A DNA stretch of 64,000 nt from Streptomyces sp. NBC_00461 (GTDB lineage Bacteria; Actinomycetota; Actinomycetes; Streptomycetales; Streptomycetaceae): NCBI RefSeq assembly GCF_036013935.1, contig NZ_CP107902.1, positions 3,009,001 to 3,073,000 on the forward strand, in the 5' to 3' direction. Shown here piece after piece: positions 7,467 to 16,312 of this stretch. The translations under genes were made by a program, and so were the position numbers. Every line of letters begins with the position of its first letter. The stretch's first letter is position 1. The notes beneath the pieces were generated by a model, which was given only the letters and a program-made list of their open reading frames with translations, was not told the DNA's origin and made no database searches.

Positions 7467-10214
7467 GTGGCTTCCGGATCCGATCGCAACCCGATCATCA
7501 TTGGCGGCCTTCCGAGTCAGGTTCCTGACTTCGACCCCGAGGAGACCCAGGAGTGGCTCGACTCGCTCGACGCCGCCGTCGACGAGCGAGGCCGTGAGCG
7601 GGCCCGCTACCTGATGCTGCGACTGATCGAGCGAGCCCGCGAGAAGCGCGTGGCCGTGCCCGAGATGCGCAGCACGGACTACGTCAACACCATCCCGACC
7701 AAGAGCGAGCCGTTCTTCCCCGGCAACGAGGAGATCGAGCGCAAGGTCCTGAACGCGACCCGCTGGAACGCCGCGGTGATGGTCTCGCGCGCCCAGCGCC
7801 CTGGCATCGGCGTCGGCGGCCACATCGCCACCTTCGCCTCCTCAGCGTCGCTGTACGACGTGGGCTTCAACCACTTCTTCCGCGGCAAGGACGAGGGCGA
7901 CGGCGGTGACCAGGTCTTCTTCCAGGGCCACGCCTCTCCCGGCATCTACGCGCGCGCGTTCCTGCTCGACCGGCTGACCGAGGAGAACCTCGACGGGTTC
8001 CGGCAGGAGAAGTCGAAGGCTCCGCACGGTCTGTCCTCGTATCCGCACCCGCGCTCGATGCCGGACTTCTGGGAGTTCCCGACCGTGTCGATGGGCCTCG
8101 GCCCGATCGGTGCGATCTACCAGGCCCGGATGAACCGCTACATGCACGCGCGCGGCATCGCCGACACCTCGAAGTCGCAGGTGTGGGCGTTCCTCGGCGA
8201 CGGCGAGATGGACGAGCCGGAGTCGCTCGGCCAGCTGACCATCGCCGCCCGTGAGGGCCTGGACAACCTGACCTTCGTCGTCAACTGCAACCTGCAGCGC
8301 CTGGACGGCCCGGTGCGCGGCAACGGCAAGGTCATCCAGGAGCTGGAGTCGGTCTTCCGGGGCGCCGGCTGGAACGTCATCAAGCTGATCTGGGACCGCT
8401 CCTGGGACCCGCTGCTGGCCCAGGACCGCGACGGCCTGCTGGTCAACAAGATGAACACGACGCCGGACGGCCAGTTCCAGACGTACGCGACCGAGTCCGG
8501 CGCGTACATCCGCGACCACTTCTTCGGCGACGACCAGCGGCTGCGCGCGATGGTCGAGGGCATGACCGACGACCAGATCCTGCACCTGGGGCGCGGCGGT
8601 CACGACCACAAGAAGATCTTCGCGGCCTTCTCGGCGGCCAAGGCGCACAAGGGCCAGCCGACGGTGATCCTCGCCAAGACGGTCAAGGGCTGGACGCTGG
8701 GCCCGAACTTCGAGGGCCGCAACGCCACGCACCAGATGAAGAAGCTGACGGTCGACGACCTCAAGCGCTTCCGCGACCGGCTGCACCTGCCGATCTCCGA
8801 CAAGGAGCTGGAGAGCGGGGTTCCGCCGTACTACCACCCGGGGCGGAACTCCGAGGAGATCCAGTACATGCACGACCGCCGCAAGGGCTGCGGCGGCTAC
8901 GTCCCCACCCGCGTCGTGCGCTCCAAGCCGCTGGCACTGCCCGACGACAAGACGTACGCGAGCGTGAAGAAGGGGTCCGGTCAGCAGTCGATCGCCACGA
9001 CGATGGCATTCGTACGACTGCTCAAGGACCTCATGCGGGACAAGGAGCTGGGCAAGCGGTTCGTGCTGATCGCGCCGGACGAGTACCGCACGTTCGGCAT
9101 GGACTCCTTCTTCCCGAGCGCGAAGATCTACAACCCGCTGGGCCAGCAGTACGAGTCGGTCGACCGTGAGCTGCTGCTCGCGTACAAGGAGTCGCCGACC
9201 GGGCAGATGCTGCACGACGGCATCTCCGAGGCGGGCTGCACGGCCTCGCTGATCGCGGCCGGCTCGGCCTACGCCACGCACGGCGAGCCGCTGATCCCGG
9301 TCTACGTCTTCTACTCGATGTTCGGTTTCCAGCGCACGGGCGACCAGTTCTGGCAGATGGCCGACCAGCTGGCGCGTGGCTTCGTGCTGGGTGCGACCGC
9401 GGGACGTACGACGCTGACCGGTGAGGGTCTGCAGCACGCGGACGGCCACTCGCAGCTGCTCGCCTCGACCAACCCGGGCTGTGTCGCCTACGACCCGGCG
9501 TACGCGTACGAGATCGCGCACATCGTGCAGGACGGTCTGCGCCGGATGTACGGCTCCTCGGCCGAGCACCCGCACGGCGAGGACGTGTTCTTCTACCTCA
9601 CCGTCTACAACGAGCCCATCCAGCACCCGGCCGAGCCGGACAACGTGGACGTCGAGGGCATCGTCAAGGGCATCCACCGTCTGAGCGCGGGCACTTCGGG
9701 GTCGATTCCGGCGCAGGTCATGGCGTCGGGTGTGGCCGTGCCGTGGGCCATCGAGGCGCAGAAGATCCTCGCCGAGGAGTGGAACGTCAAGGCCGACGTC
9801 TGGTCGGCGACCTCCTGGAACGAGCTGCGGCGCGAGGCCGTGGACGTCGAGCGGCACAATCTGCTGCACCCGGAGGAGGAGCAGCGGGTGCCGTACGTGA
9901 CGCGGAAGCTGAGCGGGGCCGAGGGCCCGTTCGTGGCCGTCTCCGACTGGATGCGGTCGGTTCCGGACCAGATCGCCCGGTGGGTGCCGGGGACGTACCA
10001 GTCGCTGGGCGCCGACGGGTTCGGCTTCGCGGACACGCGTGGTGCGGCGCGGCGCTTCTTCCACATCGACGCGCAGTCGATCGTGGTGGCGGTGCTGACC
10101 GAGCTGGCCAAGGAGGGCAAGGTCGACCGGTCGGTGCTGAAGCAGGCGATCGACCGGTACCAGCTCCTCGACGTGTCGGCGGCGCACCCGGGAGCGGCGG
10201 GCGGCGACGCATAA
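7467..10214 (+). CDS. aceE: Pyruvate dehydrogenase E1 component, homodimeric type
   Basis: The 915-residue enzyme decarboxylates pyruvate with thiamine diphosphate and passes the acetyl group to E2. The length is that of the homodimeric AceE family, not the split alpha/beta form. It carries the thiamine-diphosphate motif [12 protein letters not shown]...[14 protein letters not shown] (about residues 240-280), the HGISEAGC pyrimidine-site segment, and [20 protein letters not shown]. The start is the GTG at 7467 behind AAGGA. The gene is monocistronic and ends before a strong terminator. Its product, acetyl-CoA, feeds the fatty acid synthase operon 10 kb downstream. Confidence 0.97.
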   Translation: MASGSDRNPIIIGGLPSQVPDFDPEETQEWLDSLDAAVDERGRERARYLMLRLIERAREKRVAVPEMRSTDYVNTIPTKSEPFFPGNEEIERKVLNATRWNAAVMVSRAQRPGIGVGGHIATFASSASLYDVGFNHFFRGKDEGDGGDQVFFQGHASPGIYARAFLLDRLTEENLDGFRQEKSKAPHGLSSYPHPRSMPDFWEFPTVSMGLGPIGAIYQARMNRYMHARGIADTSKSQVWAFLGDGEMDEPESLGQLTIAAREGLDNLTFVVNCNLQRLDGPVRGNGKVIQELESVFRGAGWNVIKLIWDRSWDPLLAQDRDGLLVNKMNTTPDGQFQTYATESGAYIRDHFFGDDQRLRAMVEGMTDDQILHLGRGGHDHKKIFAAFSAAKAHKGQPTVILAKTVKGWTLGPNFEGRNATHQMKKLTVDDLKRFRDRLHLPISDKELESGVPPYYHPGRNSEEIQYMHDRRKGCGGYVPTRVVRSKPLALPDDKTYASVKKGSGQQSIATTMAFVRLLKDLMRDKELGKRFVLIAPDEYRTFGMDSFFPSAKIYNPLGQQYESVDRELLLAYKESPTGQMLHDGISEAGCTASLIAAGSAYATHGEPLIPVYVFYSMFGFQRTGDQFWQMADQLARGFVLGATAGRTTLTGEGLQHADGHSQLLASTNPGCVAYDPAYAYEIAHIVQDGLRRMYGSSAEHPHGEDVFFYLTVYNEPIQHPAEPDNVDVEGIVKGIHRLSAGTSGSIPAQVMASGVAVPWAIEAQKILAEEWNVKADVWSATSWNELRREAVDVERHNLLHPEEEQRVPYVTRKLSGAEGPFVAVSDWMRSVPDQIARWVPGTYQSLGADGFGFADTRGAARRFFHIDAQSIVVAVLTELAKEGKVDRSVLKQAIDRYQLLDVSAAHPGAAGGDA

Positions 10215-10240
10215 CGCTCCGCGAGAGGTCCGTGTGACTC

Positions 10241-10293
10241 TGCGGGCCGGTGGCGGCTGATCGCGCAGTTCCCCGCGCCCCTTTCGGGGCGCC
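10241..10293. repeat. Dispersed intergenic repeat, short form (copy 1)
   Basis: The segment runs from TGCGGGCCGGTGGCGGCTGA through TCGCGCAGTTCCCCGCGCCC to a CCCCTTTCGGGG hairpin. A close copy lies at 55005-55058, and longer relatives lie at 18771 and 24591. All four are just after a gene stop. Such elements are common in Streptomyces intergenic DNA; their role is uncertain, perhaps termination or RNA 3-prime protection. Confidence 0.6.
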
Positions 10294-10317
10294 GGTGGTA
10301 CCCGGATTCGACCGGTT

Positions 10318-10351
10318 GAAGGGGGCGGGGCCCGCAGGCCCCGCCCCCTTC
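10318..10351 (+). terminator. aceE terminator
   Basis: A perfect 15-base stem (10318-10332 with 10337-10351) is closed by a CGCA loop, followed by ACTGTTTCTTT. It is the strongest terminator candidate in the window and lies between aceE and the channel gene. Confidence 0.8.
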
Positions 10352-10374
10352 ACTGTTTCTTTACGATGCGTGTC

Positions 10375-11112
10375 ATGCAGGAACAATCGGCGCAAGCACG
10401 TTGGGAACACCTCACCCAGCGGCCTCTGCTGGCGCTCGCCGTGGTGTTCGCCCTCGCGTACGCCGTGCCGATCGTGGACAGTTCGGCCGGCCATTCGCTG
10501 ACCGCGGTGTGCACGGCGGTCGAGTGGGTCGTGTGGGGCGCGTTCGCCGCTGACTACGTGGCGCGGCTCGCGCTCTCCCGTCATCGCAGGGAGTTCGTGC
10601 GCGGGCACTGGCTTGACCTGTGCGCGGTGGTCCTGCCGATGCTTCAGCCGCTGCGGCTGCTGCGCATGGTCGCGACGTTGATGCTGGTGGGGCGGCGGGC
10701 CCGGATGGCCCACCAGATCAGGCTGACGACGTACGTCGCCGGCGCGGTCGTGGGGCTGCTGATGTTCGGCTCGCTGGCCGTGCTGTCGGTGGAGCGGGAG
10801 TCACCGGACGGGAACATCCGGACGCTGGGTGACGCCCTGTGGTGGTCGTTCACGACGATGACGACCGTGGGGTACGGGGATCACGCGCCGACCACCGGCC
10901 TGGGGCGCATGATCGCCGTCGGCCTGATGCTCGCCGGCATCGCCCTGCTGGGTGTGGTGACCGCGAACATCGCCGCGTGGTTCCTCGCCCGGTTCGAGAA
11001 GGACGACGTGGAGGAGCGGCGGCAGACGGAGGCGATCGAGGCGCTGACCGAGGAAGTGCGCGCGCTTCGGACCGAGGTCGCGGCGCTCAGGAAGACGTCC
11101 GTGGAGAGATGA
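10375..11112 (+). CDS. Voltage-gated-type potassium channel
   Basis: The start is placed at the ATG at 10375: TACGAT (10362-10367) ends exactly seven bases before it and there is no Shine-Dalgarno, so the mRNA is probably leaderless; an ATG three codons upstream lies over the -10 box. The 245-residue protein has several membrane segments, an S4-like helix with spaced arginines (LRLLRMVATLMLVGRRARM), a pore helix ALWWSFTTMTTVGYGD with the potassium selectivity filter, an inner helix, and a short C-terminal coiled coil (about the last 45 residues). Single-domain bacterial channels of this type form tetramers in the plasma membrane. Confidence 0.88.
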   Translation: MQEQSAQARWEHLTQRPLLALAVVFALAYAVPIVDSSAGHSLTAVCTAVEWVVWGAFAADYVARLALSRHRREFVRGHWLDLCAVVLPMLQPLRLLRMVATLMLVGRRARMAHQIRLTTYVAGAVVGLLMFGSLAVLSVERESPDGNIRTLGDALWWSFTTMTTVGYGDHAPTTGLGRMIAVGLMLAGIALLGVVTANIAAWFLARFEKDDVEERRQTEAIEALTEEVRALRTEVAALRKTSVER

Positions 11113-11115
11113 GGC

Positions 11116-11143
11116 GGGCCCCCGGTCGTCCCACCGGGGGCCC
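11116..11143. terminator. Bidirectional terminator after the potassium channel gene
   Basis: An 11-base perfect stem, GGGCCCCCGGT (11116-11126) with ACCGGGGGCCC (11133-11143), has the loop CGTCCC. It lies between two convergent genes, the channel (stop 11112) and the small DUF4190-like gene (stop 11162). The loop and flanking pairs recur at 55152-55177. Confidence 0.7.
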
Positions 11144-11161
11144 TTCCCTCACGCACCCGGG

Positions 11162-11467
11162 TCAGAACAGTCCGCTGCCCGGGGTTGCCGCCCCTGCGAG
11201 CCAGATGATCGCGAGGAGCGTGTCGATGGCGCCCAGCACGAGGGCGACCAGAGCCGGTACGGGACCTGAGCGTGCCCATGTGCGGCCCATTGCGAGCCAG
11301 CCGCAGACGATCGCCACGGGGCCGAGGATGATCCCCAGCACGAAGAACCCTGCGACCGCGCAGATGACTCCGATGATTCCGAGCGTTGCGCGATCCGGCC
11401 CGGTCCGTGACCAGTTACGGCCACGTGAGCGGGGGTGCCTGCGCGTTCCCTGTCCGAAGCCCGCCAT
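11162..11467 (-). CDS. Small DUF4190-like membrane protein
   Basis: The 101-residue protein has an arginine-rich cytoplasmic N-terminus followed by two hydrophobic segments (LGIIGVICAVAGFFVLGIIL and VPALVALVLGAIDTLLAII) separated by a short loop with GRTWARSG. The two-helix layout with glycine-rich first helix is that of DUF4190 proteins, whose function is not known. Two adjacent ATGs (11470 and 11467) follow AAGGAG; the second has the better spacing. The ribosome site is buried in the 3-prime arm of a perfect 14-base hairpin, which is unusual. Confidence 0.7.
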   Translation of the reverse strand: MAGFGQGTRRHPRSRGRNWSRTGPDRATLGIIGVICAVAGFFVLGIILGPVAIVCGWLAMGRTWARSGPVPALVALVLGAIDTLLAIIWLAGAATPGSGLF

Positions 11468-11473
11468 CATCAA

Positions 11474-11510
11474 CTCCTTGGACCCCGGGGTCTGTTCGGG
11501 GTCCAAGGAG
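11474..11510 (-). promoter_or_regulatory. Hairpin masking the ribosome site of the DUF4190-like gene
   Basis: CTCCTTGGACCCCG (11474-11487) and CGGGGTCCAAGGAG (11497-11510) are perfect complements with a nine-base loop. On the minus-strand mRNA the 5-prime arm begins CTCCTT, the anti-Shine-Dalgarno sequence, and pairs with the AAGGAG that serves the start codon three to six bases later. The structure should block translation unless opened; alternatively it is a terminator for something upstream. Confidence 0.6.
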
Positions 11511-11738
11511 CGGGTACCCCCGGTGCGCTTCCTAATCCTCGGGCTGCCGGCGCGCTGCCCCCCTCCGGCAGCGCGCCGCAGCACCGGTCGCCCCCCAGCA
11601 CCGTACGAACTTGCCCGAGGAACATGCCGTGCGGAGGGGCGTGACCACTGTGGCCTGTGGTGCGCACCGGGAGCGAGGAATCTTTAGCGTCTTCACTCTG
11701 ATGAGCGAAGTCCGTTGAAAACCCGTCAGGTTGGCGCG

Positions 11739-13358
11739 TCAGATGTGAGCCGCGCCCGCACCCGCCTCCGCGTTCGCCCCGCGCTTGGTGAGCAGGGCGA
11801 CGAAGACCGCCACCACCGCGACCGCGCAGGCGACCAGGGACGCCAGGCTCATGCCGGAGATGAACGTGTCGTGCGCGACGTCCGCGATCTTCGCGGCGAT
11901 CGCTTCCGGAGTGCCCTTGGCGACCGGGGGCACGCCGACCTGGACGGCCTCGGAGGCCTGGTCCAGCTGGGCCGGGGTGAGCTTCGGCAGGCCGGCGTCC
12001 TTCCAGTTGCCGGCGAGGTCGCCGTCGACCTTGGACGCCATCACGGCGCCCAGCACCGCCGTACCGAGGCTGCCGCCGATCTGCATCGCGGCCTGCTGGA
12101 GTCCGCCGGCGACACCGGAGAGCTCCATGGGGGCGTTGCCGACGATGACCTCCGTGGCGCCGACCATGACGGGCGCGAGACCGAGGCCGAGCAGGGCGAA
12201 CCAGAGGGACATCACGGCGCTGCCGGTGTCCGAGTCCAGCGTGGACATGCCGTACATGGCGATCGCGGTGGCCGCCATGCCTCCGGCCAGCGGGATGCGC
12301 GGGCCCAGCTTGGTGATCATCACGCCCGCGAGCGGGGAGCCGACGATCATCATGCCGGTGAGCGGAAGCAGGTGCAGACCGGCGTCGATCGGGCTCATCC
12401 CGTGCACGTTCTGCAGGTAGAACGTCACGAAGAACAGGCCGCCCATGAACGCGATGGCCATCAGGACCATCAGCACCACGCCCGCCGACAGCGGAACCGA
12501 GCGGAACAGGCCGAGCGGGATCAGCGGCTCCTTGACCTTCGTCTCCCAGAAGGAGAAGAGCACGAAGCCCACGGCCGAGGCGCCGATGAACGCCCACGTC
12601 CTGCCGTCGCCCCAGCCCCAGGCCGGAGCCTTGATCAGGGCCCAGACCAGGCAGAACATCGCGCCGGACAGCAGGGCGATGCCCGCGATGTCAAAGGAGC
12701 GCGGGGCGTTCTCGGCACGGTGGTCGAGCAGGATCAGCGAACCCAGGACGAGGGCGAGGACGCCCACCGGCACGTTGATGAAGAACACCGACTGCCAGTT
12801 GACGTGCTCGACCAGGACGCCGCCGAGGATCGGGCCGCCCGCGGTGGATGCGCCGATGACCATGCCCCAGATACCGATGGCCATGTTGAGCTTCTCGGCC
12901 GGGAAGGTCGCGCGCAGCAGGCCGAGCGCGGCCGGCATCAGCAGGGCGCCGAACAGGCCCTGGAGGACGCGGAAGGTGACGACCGCGGCGATGCTGCTGG
13001 ACAGGCCGATGGCGCCGGAGGCGGCGGCGAAGCCGGTCACACCGACCAGGAAGGTCTGGCGGTGTCCGAAACGGTCGCCGAGCTTGCCCGCGGTGATCAG
13101 CGACACCGCGAGGGCGAGGAAGTACCCGTTGGTGATCCACTGGACGTCGGCGAAGCTCGCCTTCAGGTCCTTCTGGATCGCCGGGTTGGCGATGGCCACG
13201 ATGGTGCCGTCGAGGGCCACCATCATGACCCCGACGGCGACGGTTATGAGGGTGAACCAGGGGTGGCCGCGCAGCCCGGGGGCCGGCGGCGCGTCCGACG
13301 GGGCTGCCGGCGCCTTGTCCCCCGACCCCGTCGTGTCGATGGTGGTCTGACTAGTCAT
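11739..13358 (-). CDS. DHA2-family (14-TM) MFS multidrug exporter
   Basis: The 539-residue transporter starts at the ATG at 13358; TAGCCT ends seven bases before it, so it is probably leaderless. It has the proton-antiporter signature of the drug:H+ exporters: MMVALDGTIVAIANPAIQKDL in TM1 (motif D1), GKLGDRFGHRQTFL in loop 2-3 (motif A), and a TM5 motif GPILGGVLVEHVNWQSVFFI. About fourteen hydrophobic segments and the EmrB/QacA-like length fit the DHA2 family. It is divergent from a TetR gene whose product is the likely local repressor. The substrate is unknown. Confidence 0.9.
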   Translation of the reverse strand: MTSQTTIDTTGSGDKAPAAPSDAPPAPGLRGHPWFTLITVAVGVMMVALDGTIVAIANPAIQKDLKASFADVQWITNGYFLALAVSLITAGKLGDRFGHRQTFLVGVTGFAAASGAIGLSSSIAAVVTFRVLQGLFGALLMPAALGLLRATFPAEKLNMAIGIWGMVIGASTAGGPILGGVLVEHVNWQSVFFINVPVGVLALVLGSLILLDHRAENAPRSFDIAGIALLSGAMFCLVWALIKAPAWGWGDGRTWAFIGASAVGFVLFSFWETKVKEPLIPLGLFRSVPLSAGVVLMVLMAIAFMGGLFFVTFYLQNVHGMSPIDAGLHLLPLTGMMIVGSPLAGVMITKLGPRIPLAGGMAATAIAMYGMSTLDSDTGSAVMSLWFALLGLGLAPVMVGATEVIVGNAPMELSGVAGGLQQAAMQIGGSLGTAVLGAVMASKVDGDLAGNWKDAGLPKLTPAQLDQASEAVQVGVPPVAKGTPEAIAAKIADVAHDTFISGMSLASLVACAVAVVAVFVALLTKRGANAEAGAGAAHI

Positions 13359-13365
13359 GCGTTCG

Positions 13366-13395
13366 AGGCTAGTGACAGCCGCTGACAATTGACAA
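13366..13395 (-). promoter_or_regulatory. Promoter of the MFS exporter gene
   Basis: On the minus strand TTGTCA (13390-13395) and TAGCCT (13366-13371) are 18 bases apart, and the -10 box ends seven bases before the ATG. The spacer and -35 region contain three TGTCA units, a possible repressor contact. Confidence 0.65.
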
Positions 13396-13407
13396 ACCAA
13401 ATCACAA

Positions 13408-13420
13408 GTCAGTTACTGAC
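13408..13420. promoter_or_regulatory. Possible TetR operator
   Basis: GTCAG-TTA-CTGAC is a perfect five-base-arm dyad in the 66-base gap between the divergent exporter and TetR genes, immediately before the TetR start. Its position would let the regulator control its own transcription and, together with the TGTCA units, the exporter. Confidence 0.45.
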
Positions 13421-13424
13421 GCAT

Positions 13425-14051
13425 ATGGAAACACTCCGCGAACGCAAGAAGCAGCGCACCCGGGACGCGCTGCTGCGGGCCGCCGTCGAACTGTTCACCT
13501 CGCGCGGTTACGAGGGGACGACCGTCGACGACATCGCCGAGGCCGTCGACGTCTCGCAGCGCACCTTCTTCCGCTACTTCGCCGGCAAGGAGGAGGCCGC
13601 CCTCGCCCTGCAGGAACTGGTGGCGGCGCGGTTCGTCGAGGCCGTGCGCGCGCGGCCGGCCCACGAGGCGCCGATGGAGGCGCTGCGCCGGGCGGTCCTG
13701 GAGGGCTGGGACACGCTGAACGACGTCATCGAGGCCGTCGTACCGGTCGAGCTGTATCTGCGGATGCATCAGGTGATCGAGTCGACGCCGGTCCTGGTCG
13801 CCGCCCATCTGCGGCGCAACGAAGAGATCGAGGACGCACTCGCGCGGGTGCTCGCGGGGCGTGAGGGCGTCGACGTGGACGCCGACCCGCGGCCGCGGCT
13901 GACCGTGGCGGTGTTCGGCGGAGTGATGCGGGTGACGGAGCGGCGGTGGAGCACGGGCGAGGACTTCAGCATCGACGCCATGCGCGGGCTGACCATCTCG
14001 TACCTCGAACAGGTGGGGCCCGCACTCACGGAGAACTGGCGATCACGCTGA
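13425..14051 (+). CDS. TetR-family regulator of the divergent exporter
   Basis: The ATG at 13425 gives a 208-residue protein beginning METLRERKKQRTRDAL; a TTG further upstream overlaps the presumed -35 region and is rejected. The N-terminal helix-turn-helix reads GTTVDDIAEAVDVSQRTFFRYF (split here for the recognition helix VSQRTFFRYF), followed by KEEAALAL, standard for TetR. The C-terminal ligand domain is specific to the subgroup with VFGGVMRVTERRW. The divergent layout with a DHA2 exporter is the classical arrangement of a drug-responsive repressor. Confidence 0.9.
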   Translation: METLRERKKQRTRDALLRAAVELFTSRGYEGTTVDDIAEAVDVSQRTFFRYFAGKEEAALALQELVAARFVEAVRARPAHEAPMEALRRAVLEGWDTLNDVIEAVVPVELYLRMHQVIESTPVLVAAHLRRNEEIEDALARVLAGREGVDVDADPRPRLTVAVFGGVMRVTERRWSTGEDFSIDAMRGLTISYLEQVGPALTENWRSR

Positions 14052-14153
14052 GACACGCCGGGAGACAGTGAGGTCATCGCCACGTTTACCGAAACGTGAT
14101 CCCTGTCACTCGGCTCACGCGAGACCCTCTCGTTCTCCTAGTGTGTCCTCCCA

Positions 14154-15371
14154 GTGACTTCCTTCGACACCTCCCCGCAACTGAACGTCGGGCGGGCGCT
14201 GCTCGCCCTGGCCGTCGTCTTCGTCATGCTGGCGACCACCGGCTGGACGGCCCTGCACAGCCATCGGGCGGCGACTCCGCTGCAGGCTTCGCTCTCCTCC
14301 TGGGAGCACGGCCGCATCCACGGGCACCACCTCCCGGACCCCGACGCGGCCCCCGCTCGCCTCGCCCGCTTCTTCACCTCGCTCACCGCTCAGGAGCGCG
14401 CCCGCCTCGCCCACCGCTATCCCCTCGCGGTCGGCAACATGAACGGCGCCCCCATCGAGCTGCGCTACCAAGCCAACAACCTGGCGCTCGTCCAGCAGCG
14501 CAAGGTCGAGCGCAAGCGCATGCACGACCTCCGCCTTTCGGCCCTCGGGCAGCGGGAAGCGGGCCGCCGTATGCACCGCTACGAGTCGCTGACGCACAAG
14601 GGCCGGCACATCCTCGCCTTCGACCCGGACGGCTCGGGGCGGATCGCCGAGGTGATCGGGAACCTGCAGAAGGCCGAGCGCGTGTCGGTCGTCGTCCCCG
14701 GGGTCGACACCGACCTGCTCACCTTCCAGAAGACGAACCGCCGGTACACGGCACCGGTCGGCATGGCCAAGTCGCTGTACGCGGCCGAGCGGGCGGCGAG
14801 CCCGACGACGCCTACGGCCGTGATCGCCTGGGCCGACTACACGGCACCCGCCGGCCTTGGCATCGACTCGGCCACGGCGATGCGCGCGGAGGACGGCGCG
14901 GTGCGGCTGAACGCGATGCTGCGCGGGCTGCCCGGCGACGCGCCCGTGTCGCTGTTCTGCCACAGCTACGGCTCCGTGGTCTGCGGAGTGGCCGCGCACA
15001 CGCTGCCGCGCCGGGTGACCGACATAGCGGTGGCCGCCAGCCCCGGTATGCGCGCGGGGAAGGCCTCCCACCTGCACACCTCCGCCCATGTGTGGGCGAT
15101 GCGCAACGCCACGGACTGGATCCAGGACGTGCCGTACCTGGAGGTCGGCGGGCTGGGGCACGGGGCCGACCCGGTGTCGGCCGCGTTCGGGGCACGGGTG
15201 CTGTCGGCGCAGGGTGCGAAGGGGCATGCCGGTTATTTCGAGCCGGGCACGGAGAGCGTGCTGAACTTCGCGGAGATCGGTGTTGGCGCGTACCGGTCGG
15301 TGCAGTGTGCGAGTGATGGCGACGCGTGCCGGGCGGGTTTGTCCGGCGCGGCCGCGGCCGGACGCGCGTAG
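14154..15371 (+). CDS. Membrane-anchored alpha/beta hydrolase (DUF1023)
   Basis: The 405-residue protein starts with GTG at 14154. One N-terminal hydrophobic segment (ALLALAVVFVMLATTGWTAL, about residues 15-34) is a signal anchor, so the rest is extracytoplasmic. A DUF1023 domain follows: VSVVVPGVDTDLLTF, VIAWADYTAPAGL, and the nucleophile elbow FCHSYGSVVCG, with the catalytic serine in HSYGS at about residue 281. A late His in YFEPGTESVLN context or GLGHGADP may complete the triad. DUF1023 proteins are common in actinobacteria, substrates unknown. There is no clear ribosome site; TAGTGT lies nine bases before the start. Confidence 0.85.
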   Translation: MTSFDTSPQLNVGRALLALAVVFVMLATTGWTALHSHRAATPLQASLSSWEHGRIHGHHLPDPDAAPARLARFFTSLTAQERARLAHRYPLAVGNMNGAPIELRYQANNLALVQQRKVERKRMHDLRLSALGQREAGRRMHRYESLTHKGRHILAFDPDGSGRIAEVIGNLQKAERVSVVVPGVDTDLLTFQKTNRRYTAPVGMAKSLYAAERAASPTTPTAVIAWADYTAPAGLGIDSATAMRAEDGAVRLNAMLRGLPGDAPVSLFCHSYGSVVCGVAAHTLPRRVTDIAVAASPGMRAGKASHLHTSAHVWAMRNATDWIQDVPYLEVGGLGHGADPVSAAFGARVLSAQGAKGHAGYFEPGTESVLNFAEIGVGAYRSVQCASDGDACRAGLSGAAAAGRA

Positions 15372-15437
15372 AGGCGGAGAAATTGCGGTCTGCGCAGGGT
15401 GGCGACGAAGGAGCGGGTCCCGAATACGATGAGCCGC

Positions 15438-16289
15438 ATGGGTGACGTACTGGCCGGATTGCATGCCGCCTGGGAGTTCGAGTCCGACTCCGTGCTCATC
15501 CGTTACGAACGGGGCATACGAACACCCAAGCTCTTCCAGGCGCTCGGTGAGCGTCGTGTTCCGATCGAGGCGATCGCCGGGGTGACGCTGACCCCCGGCA
15601 GGCGCGGCACCGTCGTCCTGCGCATCGAGCCGCGCGCCGGCGCCGACCCGCTGATGGAGGCGGCCGCCGGGCAGCTGAAGGAAGGGTGCGACCCGTACCG
15701 GCTGGTGCTGCCCGCCGAGCGCGAGACGCTCGCCGAGTACTACGCCGACGAACTGCGGACGCAGCTGAAGGACGACGGCGAGGCGGCCGAGCGGTATCTG
15801 GTGAGCGCCCCCGAGGCGCCCCGGCAGTTCAAGGCGTACGACGCGAAGGCGTCCTTCGACGGGAAGACCGTGCACTTCCGGTGGTTCTGGACGGGGGCGT
15901 CGTCGGCGAAGTGGAAGGCCGGCGACCAGAGCTTTCCGGTCGGCGAGCTGAGCGGGGTGGAGTGGCGCTCCCCCGAGGTCTTCGAGGGCCACCTCCGGCT
16001 GACACTGCGGGACGGGGCGGCGTCGCCCGCGCAGCCGGACCAGGATCCGGCGGCCGTGGTGTTCGGGCTCGGGTACGGGCCGGTGCACGAGTCACTGCCG
16101 TTCGCGGCGGCCGTGCTGGCCGCTGTGCGGCACCGCGGGCCGGTGGCAGCGGTGCCGGCCGGCGCGCCGCGCCGCGACCCCGCCGACATCGCCGAGAGGA
16201 TCCGCCACCTGGGGGAACTGCATCAGGCGGGCCTGGTGACGGATGAGGAGTTCTCGGTGAAGAAGGCGGAGCTGCTGGCGGAGCTTTAG
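15438..16289 (+). CDS. DUF4429 protein with C-terminal SHOCT domain
   Basis: The start at 15438 (MGDVLAGLHAAWEF) is supported by TACGAT at 15425-15430, which ends seven bases upstream, and by the absence of a ribosome site. Two DUF4429 units follow one another: one around VPIEAIAGVTLTPGRRGTVVL (residues 40-60) and a second around FPVGELSGVEWRSPEVFEG (residues 165-185), each like a PH-type beta-barrel. The last 35 residues are a SHOCT helix pair (IAERIRHLGELHQAGLVTDE, then EFSVKKAELLAEL). SHOCT units often mediate oligomer or target binding. The role is unknown. Confidence 0.85.
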   Translation: MGDVLAGLHAAWEFESDSVLIRYERGIRTPKLFQALGERRVPIEAIAGVTLTPGRRGTVVLRIEPRAGADPLMEAAAGQLKEGCDPYRLVLPAERETLAEYYADELRTQLKDDGEAAERYLVSAPEAPRQFKAYDAKASFDGKTVHFRWFWTGASSAKWKAGDQSFPVGELSGVEWRSPEVFEGHLRLTLRDGAASPAQPDQDPAAVVFGLGYGPVHESLPFAAAVLAAVRHRGPVAAVPAGAPRRDPADIAERIRHLGELHQAGLVTDEEFSVKKAELLAEL

Positions 16290-16312
16290 CGTCTGCCCGG
16301 TTGCGGTTTCCT

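Noticed and set aside
7842..10187. A 781-codon open frame on the minus strand across aceE
   Set aside because: It is an antisense shadow of a GC-rich gene; its amino acid composition (many Arg, Val, His, Gly) and lack of ribosome site do not fit a protein, while aceE is certain.
14154..14165. The GTG of the DUF1023 gene as another strict leaderless case
   Set aside because: TAGTGT ends nine bases from the GTG, outside the 6-7 base window of the other cases, so it was left out of that list.
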